Below are positions 33,754-45,625 of a DNA stretch of 64,000 nt, in pieces. Positions within the stretch are counted from its first letter, which is position 1; each line of letters opens with the position of its first letter. The position numbers and the translations under genes were made by a program. This stretch comes from Amorphophallus konjac (lineage: Eukaryota; Streptophyta; Magnoliopsida; Alismatales; Araceae). A model generated the notes under the pieces. That model made no database searches and was not told the origin of the DNA. It saw only the letters and a program-made list of their open reading frames with translations. The stretch covers positions 186,001-250,000 of the forward strand of contig JAHNEJ010003545.1 of assembly GCA_022559845.1 (NCBI GenBank). Reading direction: 5' to 3'.

Positions 33754-34862
33754 TGATGGGGGCATCACTTACCTCTCCACATTTTTCGAAGCTCTGATGG
33801 ATCGTCGGCATGCGCCATTGTGTTTTTCACACTTTTTTGAGTCAATCTATGTAATTTTCATATTTTAATTGAGTCATAAACCATGTAATTTTCCTTTTAT
33901 TTGAGTCAAGTATCTAGGTATAAGGGTCATTTACCTAAGTCATGAGTCATGTGGTTAATTTAGTAGGTTAATGGGCCCAATTCAATGGGCTAGGCCTAGG
34001 GGCGCCCCTCCATGGTCTGTCTGGTCATTGTGTCAATTGTCCAAGGTCAGTATGGTCATATGAAAAGTCTGGAGTCTATAAATTGCCCCCTCCCCTCTCT
34101 CATTTGTAACCTTTGATGATCAATATAATAGATAATTCCTTTGTGGAGTTTTCTTCTCTCTCTCTTGATATCTCTCTCTCTCTCTCTCTCTTATCTCTCT
34201 CTCTCAAAGGGGGGCGCCCCATTCTCTCTCCTCCCCCTCCCACCTACTTTCTAACTTCCCTCCCCTCATTCAAGAGCCTTCCCAACTCCCCACAACCCCT
34301 CTTCACTCCTTCCCAACCCCAAGGTAGCCTCCACCTATCCCCACTCCACCCTCCAACCACCAACCACCCACTCCCCTTCCCCAAGCACCTCTCTCATCTC
34401 CCAAGGGAGAATTCCCCACTCCCCAAGCACCCTTTCCCTTCCCTACACACCTCTTCCCATCCCCAAGATCAGAAATTAATCCCACCCTTAAACCCATTTT
34501 CAAATACTCCTTCTCTATCTCCCACCCAACACCAAATTCGCAGCTTCCCCTTCCTCCACCTGCTAGACCTCCCTCTGGCCCCCATTCGGCAACTCCCTCA
34601 CCTTGGATTACCCCCTCCCAGACCCCCTTACAGCCAGGGTTCACCCCACACTCATCCACCCCCATTTCGCCCCCCTCCTACCCCATTTACCATCACCAAG
34701 CTACAGATCCTATAGCAGCTCGCAGGCAGTAGAGAAGCTACTGATTGAAGAGGCTGTCTTGTCGTCTCCACGAGGAACCTGGTGGTAAATCTTACATTTC
34801 TGGAAAGATCATCAAGTCAGCTTCGCAACAGAGGTGGTCTAGCCATCAACCGACTTCGGGGG
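33754..34862 (+). repeat. LTR 1 of tandem Ty3-like element, 3' truncated
   Basis: It matches LTR 2 from its first base to ACTTCGGGG (38381) and then jumps to gag sequence matching 40183 onward. TATAAA lies at about 34077. A CT run at 34162-34205 and a very C-rich leader follow. The rest of the LTR, the primer site and the gag start are deleted, at a GGGG microhomology. Confidence 0.88.
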
Positions 34863-35702
34863 GAAATGAAGGATCAACTTAGGGCTAGATATATTTTCCC
34901 CTCCTATTGGGATCGCCATAGCCCAAGGAGCCATTCAACTTCTCAATCCCCACCCGGCCAACCCAAGACCCCAATCACCCAATCCCCACCTCTCCCACAA
35001 CTACATCTACACCCTACCTCCAAGTCCTCACCACAACCATAGCTCCACAAGCCGAAGTGGACTCCGTGTCCACCCCTCCACTTATGCCCATGATGGCCAC
35101 CACCCCCCAACCTAAACCCCTCACCAAACCCATACCCCACAAGCCCCCTTAGTCTCCACCACTACCCCTCCATCATCCCCCATAAGAGACACACCTCCCA
35201 AGACCAGCCAAGCCAAGACTCCACACCGAAGCCATCTCCCACTCCCTACCCCAACTCTACCATTTCCTAGGCCCCCACAACTTCCCCTCCCCATCCTAGC
35301 ACAAGTCCCCCTTTACCCACCACCCCGGCTGCACCATGTGCCGCCCATCATCACCCCACCTATAAAGGACCTTCTCACCTCCTTGGTAGAGGAACCCATG
35401 ATCCCTACACCTAACCCTAGAGTGGTAAAAACCCCAGATCCCCTCCCCACCTTGTAAGAAACTGATGCCCAAACCAAGGAAGGAACCTCGCCTTTCTCGC
35501 CATCCCCTCTAATTGGGAGTGAACTTATCATAAGTGGTCCCTTGGTTAGATGGCTAGAGGAGAACCCGGCTCACCCTATCCTACCCCATGCCTACCCTCC
35601 TATGGAGCAATACCTCCCCATAGTGCCCTTCAACTCCTATCGCACCACCATCCAATCATACTACCAAGTGGAGACTTTGGAGGATCTCATTAAGCCCTTA
35701 AC
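34863..35702 (+). pseudogene. Gag remnant and Pro-rich region, copy 1
   Basis: It starts inside gag (MKDQLRARYIFPSYWDRHSP) and continues into a Pro/Thr/Ser-rich stretch that loses frame after about 35042. It is colinear with 40183-41040 of copy 2. The retrotransposon gag domain is cut at its N-terminus by the deletion junction. Confidence 0.7.
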
Positions 35703-37085
35703 TTGGGAAAGAAGTTGACCAACATGTTGACCATAGTGGCCAACCAACCTAAGAGCCTTAACCTCCTACACCTATGTGTCTGGTCTATCACCTCAGTTTA
35801 CACTATGGGTTGTTTCACTAGCGACCTCCTGTTATTCCTTCCCGCACCCGATGAGCCCGGCCATATCTTCAAATTAGAGTTCCTTATATCGGGTAGAATT
35901 CCAAACCATCCCCTCATGGCCGACCCACCCACCAAAGACTCCAGCCCAAATGTTTCATAGGAGAAGAATGACCCACCCCTTTTTGAGGACCTAGAAGACA
36001 TGGAGTCCCCCTCTCTAGGTGACCCCTTCCATGATCCCTTTGACCCCTTCCTTTGGGAGCTCGGGTACCCATGTGACCCACCCGCATCACCCACCACCCA
36101 CCCTTTCCTACCCACACCCACCATGTTGGGCCAAGCCCCCCTCAACTATGACCCAAGTTACACCATAGGAACCATGACCATAGGCAACACCCGCCTAGAG
36201 ATCGAGGAAGTGCCCCACCACATATTCACCTTCCTAGATCCCTTCGACCCTTTCACATGGAAGTTCAAAGGACGTCCCACACCTATGCACATGGAAGTCA
36301 CCTTTGAGATAAGCATGAATGTGTCTAGGCTTACCACACCACTTGGCATGAACACTATGTTGGGTCCATTCATTCACATCACCCACATGTCAAGTAGGAA
36401 ACATGAGTGGTCCATATTTGGGTGCAATGGTCCTCCATCAATTGTCATTAGTCTTATACATGTTAGGGGCATGGACAGATGTCCGGATCCCCCGGCATTT
36501 GCTACCACCATCCATGATAGATTCACCTACGGATGCCCCGGTCCTCCAACCTTTGCTATAAAGTACATCCATGATAGGGCCACCTTTGGCTGCCCCGGCC
36601 CACCTAGGCCCATCACAGTCTTCATAGCATCAAAGCATAATTGGTCTACATATGGTTGTCCTGGTCCACCTTTGCATCCCACACATTTCACCCCCACACC
36701 GCATCGTAGTGCATGGCATGAGCGTCTAAGCAAGCACCAAGCAACAGCGGTGAGATTTACAAAAGGCGGGCAAAAGCTCGTGAGCGTCACTTGGTACTCC
36801 AAGAAGGCAAAATTGGTGATGATGATATTAGAGTGGCTCTACCATTGGGTAACATCCAAATCGAGGGCACGAGGACTTGGAACTTCCCAAGTTCCGAGTG
36901 GCTTTGGCAACCCGGCTTATGGGTTGGACTTACCGATGGATTTTGATATTCATCCCACTTCCCATGTGGCAGATCCGGCACCCTATATGGGCACCGCGGT
37001 GGAACCTAGTGAGTGCCTTGAGCCTATACCTTCCTTTGAGAGGGACACCCCCGGAGAGCCACTACAAATCAGCCTGAGAGCCTGA
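35703..37085 (+). pseudogene. Unrecognised ORF2 with GCPGPP repeats, copy 1
   Basis: The frame runs about 460 codons with one internal TAG (35958-35960), where copy 2 has TGG. The long open part (36000-37085, 361 residues) has DPFHDPFDPF, then IGNTRLEIEEVPHHIFTF, then repeats starting GCNGPP (141), CPDPP (161), GCPGPP (178), GCPGPP (197) and GCPGPP (219), spaced about 20 residues, several followed by an IHDR-type phrase. It ends at TGA 37083-37085, where copy 2 has CGA. I know no family with this pattern and propose no function. It occupies the place where pol would be. Confidence 0.7.
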
Positions 37086-37285
37086 CGTGTGCACATGGAG
37101 GCAATACTAGGCAAGCAAGGTATCATCGCCAGCATGAGGGTGTGTCCGTGCCACTTTGAGAAGCTGAAGCACCATCCCCCGGCCATGGACGCGGGACCAG
37201 TAAGGAGATCACGGTTCGCCCGGAGCTTCCTTGGTGCACCACCTCCCTGGTGGACCCATACTCGATGGGGTTGAGTTTTCCCAAC

Positions 37286-37295
37286 CCCGGGGGTA
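37286..37295 (+). other. Polypurine-like tract before LTR 2
   Basis: CCGGGGGTA immediately precedes the LTR start TGACGGGG. The same tract precedes LTR 3 at 59190 but not LTR 1, which shows that LTR 2 is also a 3' LTR. Confidence 0.65.
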
Positions 37296-39656
37296 TGACG
37301 GGGTTATCACTTACCCCTCCACATTTTTCGAAGCTCTGATGGATCATCGACATGTGCCATTGTGTTCTTCACACTTTTTTGAGTCAGTCCATGTAATTTT
37401 CATATTTTATTTGAGTCATAAACCATGTAATTTTCCTTTTATTTGAGTCCAGTACCTAGGTATAAGGGTCATTTACCTAAGTCTTGAGTCATGTGGTTAA
37501 TTTAGTAGGTTAATGGGCCCAATTCAATGGGCTAGGCCAAGGGGCGCCCCTCCCTAGTCTGTCTGGTCATTGTGTCAATTGTCCAAGGTTAGTATGGTCA
37601 TATGAAAAGTCTGGAGTCTATAAATAGCCCCCTCCCCTCTCTCATTTGTAACCTTTGATGATCAATATAATAGATAATTCCTTTGTAGAGTTTTCTTATC
37701 TCTCTCTTGATATTTCTCTCTCTCTCTCTTATCTCTCTCTCTCAAAGGGGGGTGCCCCCATTCTCTCTCCTCCCTCTCCCACCTACTTTCTTACTTACAT
37801 CCCCTCATTCAAGAGCCTTCCTAACTCCCCACAACCCCTCTTCACTCCTTCCCAACCCCAAGGTAGCCTCCACATATCCCCACTCCACCCTCCAACCACC
37901 AACCACCCACTCCCCTTCCCCAAGCTCCTCTCTCATATCCCAAGGGAGAATTCCCCACTCCCCAAGCACCCTTTCCCTTCCCCACACAACTCTTCCCATC
38001 CCCAAGACCAGAAATTAATCCCACCCTTAAACCCATTTTCAAATACTCCTTCCCTATCTCCCTCCCAACACCAAATTCGCAGCTTCCCCTCCCTCCAGCC
38101 CCCATTCTGCCTATCTCCCACCTTGGATCACCCTCTCCCAGACCCCCTCATAGCCAGGGTTCACCCCACACTCATCCACCCCCATTTTGCCCCCCTCCTA
38201 CCCCATTTACCATCACCAAGCTGCATATCCTATAGCAGCTCGCAGGCAGTAGAGAAGCTGATGATTGCAGAGGCTGTCACATCGTCTCCATGAGGAACCT
38301 CATGGCAAATGTTATATTTCTGAAAAGATCATCAAGTCAGCTTCACAACAGAGGTGGTCTCGCCATCAACTGACTTCGGGGTTGCCCAGAGGAGCCGATC
38401 TCCCCAGACTGCGCATTCCCTCCCAGGCAAATGACCAGCAACGACTTACAGAGGCTTCCACGACCAGCACCCTGGGCTTCTTGAGGTGCCATTTGGCTTA
38501 GGACTCCTCCTGCAAGTCCCCTATCATCTCCAAGAAGCAGAATGATTTTTGGAGCTCGGAGTCGAGAATTCCAACTTTTCTCCTCGAGGTGCGCAAGGTC
38601 AGCTCCCCAGAACCTGGTCGAACGTCCTTCCACTGATCCAGTCATCGCGGTCAGCTCCGACCTCCAACGATGGTCCCGTTGGTCTCCGTTCGAAGAAGAC
38701 TTGACCATGATCGCAGAGGTTCTTGTCCCGCATTATTTGGACCCCGAGCGTGTTCGTGGCACCATCGCCTTCCTGCAGCAGTAGTCTGGGAACAACCACA
38801 ACCAGAGTAGGTCAATCATGTTTCAGACCCTACCCTAGCCAGCGACGTCATCAGGAAATTCTCCAAAAATTCAGACATCCTCCTGGGTCAACTCAGAAAG
38901 TTTTGGCACCAGTCTCGACCTCTTCTGAGCTTGGCAGAGCCCGTGGCGGCGCCGTCATCGACTGCCTGTCAAGCTGTTCCGGAAGCTGGTAGAACCGGCA
39001 AAGCTCGATAATTCGGTTTCTAACTTAGCTCGCCCACCCCTCCTGGCCGGCTTACAGCCCCTCCCTGCGTGAAGGTAGTGTTTGGTTGTAATTGGACTTC
39101 CCCACCCCTAGTCCAACCCCTCTGCGAGGGAGTAGTGCTTGTACTAGCAGGTCTTTGGCTGAAGCATCATCGGCGCGGCGTGTGGGTAGCCCACGCTTGC
39201 CCGCTTGCCCTTGTCTTCGGTCGGGGTCGACGTCTTCACACCGACCAGGTGAGCTTCTGAACACTTCTCTTTGCTGGTCTCCTTTGCTTAATTAGCATTG
39301 CATCTTAGTGCCGTCGGTGGTGAGAGAGTGCCCGGTCCCGATTTGTCATCAAATTGAGTGCCACCGCGGGGCGAGTTGTGAGAGAGACCCTACAACCCAT
39401 GCCCTTGGCGTGCTGGCCGCCCATGAAATTAGGCATCCTAGGCCCTTAGGGGTTCAGCCTCAAGCTAGCCAAAATCCCCGGAGCGTCAAGGTCCCGCCCT
39501 AGACCCTCTCCATCATCACCTGGTTGCCCACGGGCACATGTGGGCGTTATGCGGGTGAGTCTGCTAGAGTGGGTTTGTCGATCCGTTGCTTGCTTGCGAG
39601 TATAGGTTCAAGGTGCATCGGCCGAGTGGCTGCCACCACAAGGCCGTGTCACATCA
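37296..39656 (+). repeat. LTR 2 (shared, middle) of tandem Ty3-like element
   Basis: About 2361 bp from TGACGGGG to GTGTCACATCA, with TGA(T/C)G/CATCA ends. TATAAATA lies near 37619. The following 1 kb is C-rich and G-poor with a CT run at about 37710-37745. ORFs here, such as the 212-codon one at 37655, are composition artefacts. Confidence 0.9.
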
Positions 39657-39659
39657 ATT

Positions 39660-39671
39660 TGGTATCAGAAC
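39660..39671 (+). other. Primer binding site, Ty3-like copy 2
   Basis: TGGTATCAGAAC three bases after the LTR end. It is close to the tRNA-Met-type site, with the last bases changed. Confidence 0.8.
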
Positions 39672-39783
39672 AAGTTCTCAACTTGTCTCTACAAGTTGGT
39701 CCTAGGGCACGCATATGCATTTAGAGTCTCCCAGTGCATCGCTCTTGTCCACTAGCATGACCGCCTCATACTGACCTTACCCA

Positions 39784-40482
39784 TTGGCCCTCTCCATGAT
39801 TCCAAACCCCCAAGAGAAACCCACCACCAACACACATGGCCTCCACAGCTGTGTCAACTACCTAATGGGAGCCTTGACCTATGCCAATGTGCGGCTTGTT
39901 AGCCTATCGGGTCGACTCGACCAACTAGGAGACAATAGGCCCGCCCCAAGGGCGGACGATAGAAGGACATCTCCCCCACCTCCCACCTTTGATGGAATTC
40001 ATCCTAATGACTATTTATATTGGGAGGCTTCAATGGACCATTTTTTCAAGTGGAATCCCATGTCTGAGGATAGGAAGGCTTGATTTGCCAAAATGCAACT
40101 AACCAAAAGGGCTCAAACCCATTGGTTGAAAATTGAGGGTTTAAGGATAATTAGAAGGGAAGCTCCCCTCACCACATGGGGGGACATGAAGGATCAACTT
40201 AGGGCTAGATATATTTTCCCCACCTACTGGGATCGCCATAGCCCAAGGAGCCCTTCAACTCCTCCATCCCCACCCGGCCAACCCAAGACCCCAATCACCC
40301 AATCCCCACCGCTTCCCACCTCTCCCACCACTACATCTACACCCTACCTCCAAGTCCTCACCACAACCATAGCTCCACAAGCCCAAGTGGACTCCCTATC
40401 CACCCCTCCACTTAGGCCCATGATGGCCACCACCCCCCAACCCAAAACCCCTCACCAAACCCATACCCCACAAGCCCCCTAG
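39784..40482 (+). pseudogene. Gag of Ty3-like element, copy 2
   Basis: The frame carries the retrotransposon gag pattern: PPTFDGIHPNDYLYWEASMDHFF, then MQLTKRAQTHWLKIEGL, then WGDMKDQLRARYIFPTYWD. TGA at 40081-40083 interrupts it, probably from CGA. After the domain the protein becomes Pro/Thr-rich and ends at TAG 40480-40482. No CCHC knuckle is seen. The start at 39784 is the first ATG giving the domain, 112 bases after the primer site; an earlier start cannot be excluded. Confidence 0.8.
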
Positions 40483-41121
40483 GTCTCCACCACTACCCCT
40501 CCATCGTCCCCCATAAGAGACACACCTCCCAAGACTAGCCAAGCCAAGAATCCTTACCCAAGCCATCTCCCACACCCTACCCCAACTCTACCATTTCCTA
40601 GGCCTCCACTACTTCCCCTCCCCATCCTAGTACAAGTCCCCCTTTACCCACCACCCCGGGTGCACCATGTGTCGCCCATCATCACCCCACCTATAAAGGA
40701 CCTTCTCACCTCCTTGGTAGAGGAACCCATGATCCCCACACCTGACCCTATAGTGCTAAACACCCCTGATCCACTCCTCACCTTGTAAGAAACTCATGCC
40801 CAAACCGTGGAAGGAACCTCGCCTTTAATGCCATCCCCTCTAATTGGGAGGGAACTTATCATAAGTGGGCCCTTGGTTAAATGGATAGAGGAGAACCCGG
40901 CTCACCCTATCCTACCCCATGCCTACCCTCCTATGGAGCAACACCTCCCCATAGTGCCCTTCAACTCCTATCGCACCACCATCCAATCATACTACCAAGT
41001 GGAGACTGTGGAGGATCTCATTAAGCCCTTAACTTGGCAAAGAAGTTGACCAACATGTTGGCCACAGTGGCCAACCAACCTAAGAGTCTTAACCTCCTAC
41101 ACCTATGTGTCCGGTCTATCA
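40483..41121 (+). pseudogene. Linker and start of ORF2 region, copy 2
   Basis: Pro-rich decayed coding sequence matches copy 1 at about 35150-35790. The open segment 40807-41049 (LIGRELIISGPLVKWIEEN, then VPFNSYRTTIQSYYQVETVEDL) probably belongs to the gag/ORF2 linker. It is cut by the Sirevirus-like cluster at 41122. Its last 191 bases are repeated at 57494-57684. Confidence 0.6.
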
Positions 41122-41459
41122 TGTTGTGCCCCTGTGGTTTTGTTGTCAGCAAGCACTATGAGTATAAATGTTATTGATGTCACTATGAATTCGAATTGTT
41201 TTGATATCTGCAAGTACTATGAGCATGATTGATCGCTTGATTTGAGAGTGGGCACATTCATCTCATTGCATTGTCTATCTCTGCATTGGTGCAACTCTAG
41301 TTCCTGCATGACAAGTGTAGTTTGCATCGGTGCAGGGTTAATAGACTGCACTTTTAGTTCTCCTACATACATTGCATCGGTTCATTATCTGTCATATGCA
41401 TACACTGCATTGGTGCATCCATCGGTCGCTTTAATTCAAAGTTGATGCGTGTGCATTAT

Positions 41460-42350
41460 GCATATGAAGTCTATGCATGGTAAACTATCTAGGCTTGTGC
41501 ATTCCATAGGATCACGTATGTAGCCTGTGCAGAGTTTGTCCAGACTGCATCAACTCAAGTCTATACACTCTCTAGTGGCTAGTCTGTACATCCTCCGGTG
41601 GTTCACCCGATCAAGTCAGCACAGCCAGTGCTCTTCATGCATATGTATAGTCTATACATTGATGAGTTTCGCACATATACATAGTCTGCACATTCCTTGC
41701 TATTATGTCCATGCTGTAGTTCAGCAAGTCTGTACATTGCGTGAACATTGCATCTGTCAAGTCGGAACATCACTGCTTGATATCAAGTATGTACAGCCCA
41801 TGCTCTTCATGCATGCACATAGTCAGTACATTCGGTTGTTTCAAGCAGAGTCTGCACATTCTTTATTGTCTTGTTCATGCATCATTCTAACAAGTCTATA
41901 CACACTTAAGTGACAATATGTGCATCATCTGTACATTGCATACTGTTTTCATATGCATCTGTACACCTTTCAAGACAAAGTTTGTACATTCGCCACCATC
42001 CATTCAAGTCCATATGTTCTGCATACATACGTAAGGCAATGTCATGCACTCAAAGTCCACACATGCACACACACAGTTTGTGCATTATGCATTCATGCTT
42101 AAAGGCATAGCAAGTCTATACATCATCCTGTCACATGCACATAAAGTCTGCACATCATTTGCACTTCGCACACAAAGTATGTACACTCTTTGGTGGCATG
42201 TTTGTGCATTCATCTTCGATGTGCATACTTCTCCATATGCAAAATGTACTCAAAGTCTGTACACCCATTGATGACATGTCCATGCATTCATTCTCGTTGT
42301 ACACACTTTCTAATATGCACACTGCATTATGTGCATCACATATGTACAGG
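41460..42350 (+). repeat. U3 array of AAGTCTRTACA-like units, cluster LTR 1
   Basis: About 25 degenerate units, for example near 41550, 41728, 41899, 42113 and 42254, often followed by TT or CT. Same strand sense relative to transcription as in the minus-strand elements. Confidence 0.75.
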
Positions 42351-42425
42351 CTTAGGTCAAATCTCGAACCAACTATGTGCTTTAACCTTTGCAGGATATC
42401 TGCTGGTCGAGGAACTTAAGAAGGG

Positions 42426-42550
42426 CACGTGATCCAAGAAGCCAGGATCGTGACATGTGGAACCATTGTGCTAGGACACCGCCACGTAGACTAAGACCTC
42501 TGGGCGGGAATTGTGGAGGACACACGCTCACATCTCTGATGATATAAAAA
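42426..42550 (+). promoter_or_regulatory. LTR promoter, cluster LTR 1
   Basis: CACGTG (42426), GCCACGTAG (42481, a decayed G-box), GGGCGGGAA (42502) and TATAAAAA (42543), in the same order as in the inner element. Confidence 0.6.
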
Positions 42551-43041
42551 GAGGGTGGTGATCGTGAGCAGAGTGATCGAAGTAGGGGAGCCCATCTGAA
42601 AAAGTAGAAGCAGAGAGAGAGAGAGCCTGCACGATCCAGAAGAAGAGAAAGAGAAGGAAAAAGAGAAAGAGAGATCAGCAGAAGAAGAAAAGGGAGAGTG
42701 AAAGGAGAGATAGAGAGTTCATGAAGAAGAAGATAGAAGACTTCATTGAAGATCTGTTATCTGTTGGCTCTTGGATCAGATCCAGACCAACTTGCTCCTG
42801 TGGGAGTCACGTTTATGTTGCTATCTTTACAGCTTTCAGTCGCTGTGTTTTATCATTTATTGTTTTCTTTTACACTCTTTGCTTCAAGCTGTTAGTCAGC
42901 AGAGCAAGCTGTGATGCTCAGCAAGCAAGGTGGTTACCTTGGAAAGCAAGCTGTGATGCTCAGCGGATGGCAAGCTGTGAGGCCCAGCTGATGTAGGCAA
43001 GTTGTGTTGCCCAGCCGTTCAAGCTGTGAGTCAGCAGGAAT

Positions 43042-43103
43042 CCACACTCGAGTTGAGTGTGGGGTGGACGTAGGTCTGCGGACTGAACCACCTAAAACTC
43101 TTC
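43042..43103 (+). promoter_or_regulatory. Conserved leader module, cluster LTR 1
   Basis: The stem CCACACTC/GAGTGTGG (loop GAGTT) is followed by GGGTGGACGTAGG and GAACCACC then TAAAACTCTT. Compare 11321-11378, 23521-23582, 49387-49450 and 57171-57232. Confidence 0.7.
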
Positions 43104-43371
43104 GTGCACTGTGGTTTGAATGTTCTTTTCTGCTTCCGGTAGATGAACACTTAGGCCGATCTGCTTCTTCTGTTTAGTAGAGATTTGATCGCATGTTTTG
43201 TGTTTGATTAAACACATCACTGTATTTCAGTCTCGGTCTTTCAGTTTTAGTAGAACTGAATCTGTTTTTAACTTCTCATCTCTGAGTGTTCTAAGTTTTC
43301 AATTGGGGCAATATTTTTGAAGGGGAGATTCATTCACCCCCCTCTGAATATATCACACCAGTCCCAACAAT

Positions 43372-43386
43372 TGGTATCAGAGCGGG
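43372..43386 (+). other. Primer binding site, cluster internal 1
   Basis: TGGTATCAGAGCGGG two bases after the LTR end. Confidence 0.9.
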
Positions 43387-43518
43387 TCTCTGTGCATTCA
43401 GATCCAACGATCTACAGAGAATCCTGCTATTTTCAGTGTATTATTGCTTCTACTATCCCGTGTTCAGTGCTTCACTACCATGTGCATTCGTGTTGAATTT
43501 CATTATCGATCTGCATCA

Positions 43519-45625
43519 ATGGATCATCCTACCATCTACGATGGGTTTAACTTCAGTAACTGGTTAGGCGGCCTCGGGTACACTTGAACTCCATTGATCT
43601 TAGTCTGTGGATTCTAGTATCAAGAGGCCCATATGAGTTACCTCACAATCAGACCAAGTGGTCAAGAGAGGATAGATTAAAGAACCGTGATAATATCATA
43701 GTTCTTAACATTTTGAGAGGAGCGGTCAACACTGATAAATTCCCCTTTGTTCATAGGTGTGTCTCTGGAAAGGAGATCATGGATAGATTAAAGATTGCCT
43801 ACGGTAGAAATGATGATCAATGCATGATGGCTCAAGGGAGTGAACAAAGTAGCAATCAAGATGAAGAACAGGACGATGATCAGGTAAAATTATTTGAAGA
43901 TTATTCCTTGGATGATTGGATTGCTGCATACAATGAATTGCTAGAGTCTTATGATCGCTTAAGAAAATAGTATAAGAAGATGAAAAAGAAAACTTGTCAA
44001 AATGATTCTAATTTATCATGTGAAAAGTGCTTGAAGATCAATGAACTATATGATAAATGTCTATCTGAAACTCACGTGAATATGAAGCAAATGTGCATGC
44101 TAAAAAATGAAAATCAAGAATGTGCCAACAAAATTTCTGAATTAGAAAGTTAGTTAAAGCTGAAAACTAATGAACATCTGATAAATCTTGAAGAGTTGGA
44201 AAGTATTAATTCCGATCTGGAGAAATTGAAAACTGAGAATGGAGAAACTCAAAGGAATAATGAAAATCTTAAAGCTGAAATAGAGAAAATAAGCAAGGAA
44301 GGCATGCAGGGTTTCTCTTTGACATCGATCTGCAACAAGTGCCTAGCTCTAAAAGAGCGTAATGAAGATCTGTATGATACAAATGAATGGCAGAGGAAGT
44401 TGATTGCTTCCCTTAGAGAGGAAAACAAATATTTGTTGAAAGATAAACTTGATTTTGAACAAAGGGAAGAGAAACTAATTGAAAGACTGTACTTGATATC
44501 TAGTAGTGAAAAATGCAATGAAGGATTTGAGAAGTTGATTGAGGAGAATAAAGATATGAAGGAACAAAACAAAAACATCAAAGTCCTAAACACTATTATT
44601 TCAGAGAGGCTTCTATCTATAGAAAGAGAAAGATGTGCTGGCAATGAAAATCAAGCTGGAAAATTCGAGAATGAGAACCACGAATTGAAAGCTGAAATTG
44701 AGAAGTTAAAACTGTTAAACACCGGTATGTCCGAACAACTTCTCATGTTAAAGAAAGGAAAAACTGCTTGCAATGAAGAAACAAACATACTGAGCAGTCT
44801 GGAAGAAGAAATTGAGAAATATAAAATTACAAACAAGGTCCTGAGTGAATGCGTTAATTGTAGTGAACAGGAGATAGCCAGTTATGAACTTCATATTGCA
44901 TCTCTGGAAGAAAAAATTCAGGATTTGGAAAAACCGACATCCGAGTCTGTTGAAAATAGGAGAAAAATGAAAGATGTCATAAAAAGTGAGGATAAGAACT
45001 CAAAGAAGGGGATAAGCTGTAGTTCTGATGTTAAGGAAAGTGTGAGAAACCAGCTATACACCACTTTTGTGCAAAGCTCTGATGTAACTGGTACCTCATG
45101 TCAATCCCCAAAATAAAACAAAAACCTAAAAACACCCTCATCATCTGCATTTCAATTCAAAGCACAAAAAAATGAAAAACAAACGAAAATTATGAAGAAT
45201 AGTCAGAAAATGAAAAAGAAGGGTCAAACAAAGAAGGTAAAGAATGTTTCTGTTCATGACCCAAGATTTGCTAGCTTGGCTGAATTTGATGGGTCAATGC
45301 ACACTGCTCATGCCTCATGTACTCATTCGCATGCATCTAGTTAGTCTGTTTGTAACCATGTTGCCAGGGAATCACAAGTGTCATGTCACTACTGTGGTAG
45401 GCATGGTCATTTTATGGATGACTGCAGTATTATGAAAAGTGATGATGTGATGCCCCCATCAATTCCCTGTGGTAGGCATGGTCATTTTATGGATGACTGC
45501 AGTATTCCATGACTAACTGTTATTTGATGGATTTTGATGACGATGTTGCTAAAAGACTATTTAGAACTCCTGTTAGGTCTAATACAGGACCCAAGGTGGC
45601 TTGGGTTCCTACAGGATCAAACTGA
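43519..45625 (+). pseudogene. Multi-knuckle gag, cluster copy 1 (decayed)
   Basis: The ATG at 43519 starts MDHPTIYDGFNFSNW. A one-base loss near 43573 shifts the frame, and 43584-43970 then reads the N-terminal gag domain to a TAG at 43968-43970. After three codons an ATG restarts the frame. Another TAG lies near 44152, then a coiled coil rich in Lys/Glu/Asn is open at 44196-45116. The C-terminus is broken: knuckle CHYCGRHGHFMDDC remains, but the middle knuckles seen in copy 2 are deleted and 40 bases (45392-45431) are repeated at 45467-45506. The final RSNTGP...AWVP segment survives out of frame. Confidence 0.85.

Larger units (their letters stand above)
41122..43369 (+). repeat. Sirevirus-like cluster LTR 1
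   Basis: It starts TGTTGTGCCCC and ends GTCCCAACA (2248 bp). It holds AAGTCTRTACA units (about 41460-42350), CACGTG (42426-42431), GGGCGGGAA (42502-42510), TATAAAAA (42543-42550), a GA-rich leader (42600-42720), a hairpin-rich AGCTGTGATGCTCAGC region (42890-43030), the leader module (43042-43103) and CACCCCCC near the end. Confidence 0.9.

Noticed and set aside
34113..34715. 200-codon Pro/Ser-rich ORF, also at 37655-38293
   Set aside because: It lies in the C-rich LTR leader; both strands are open because of composition, and no domain is seen.
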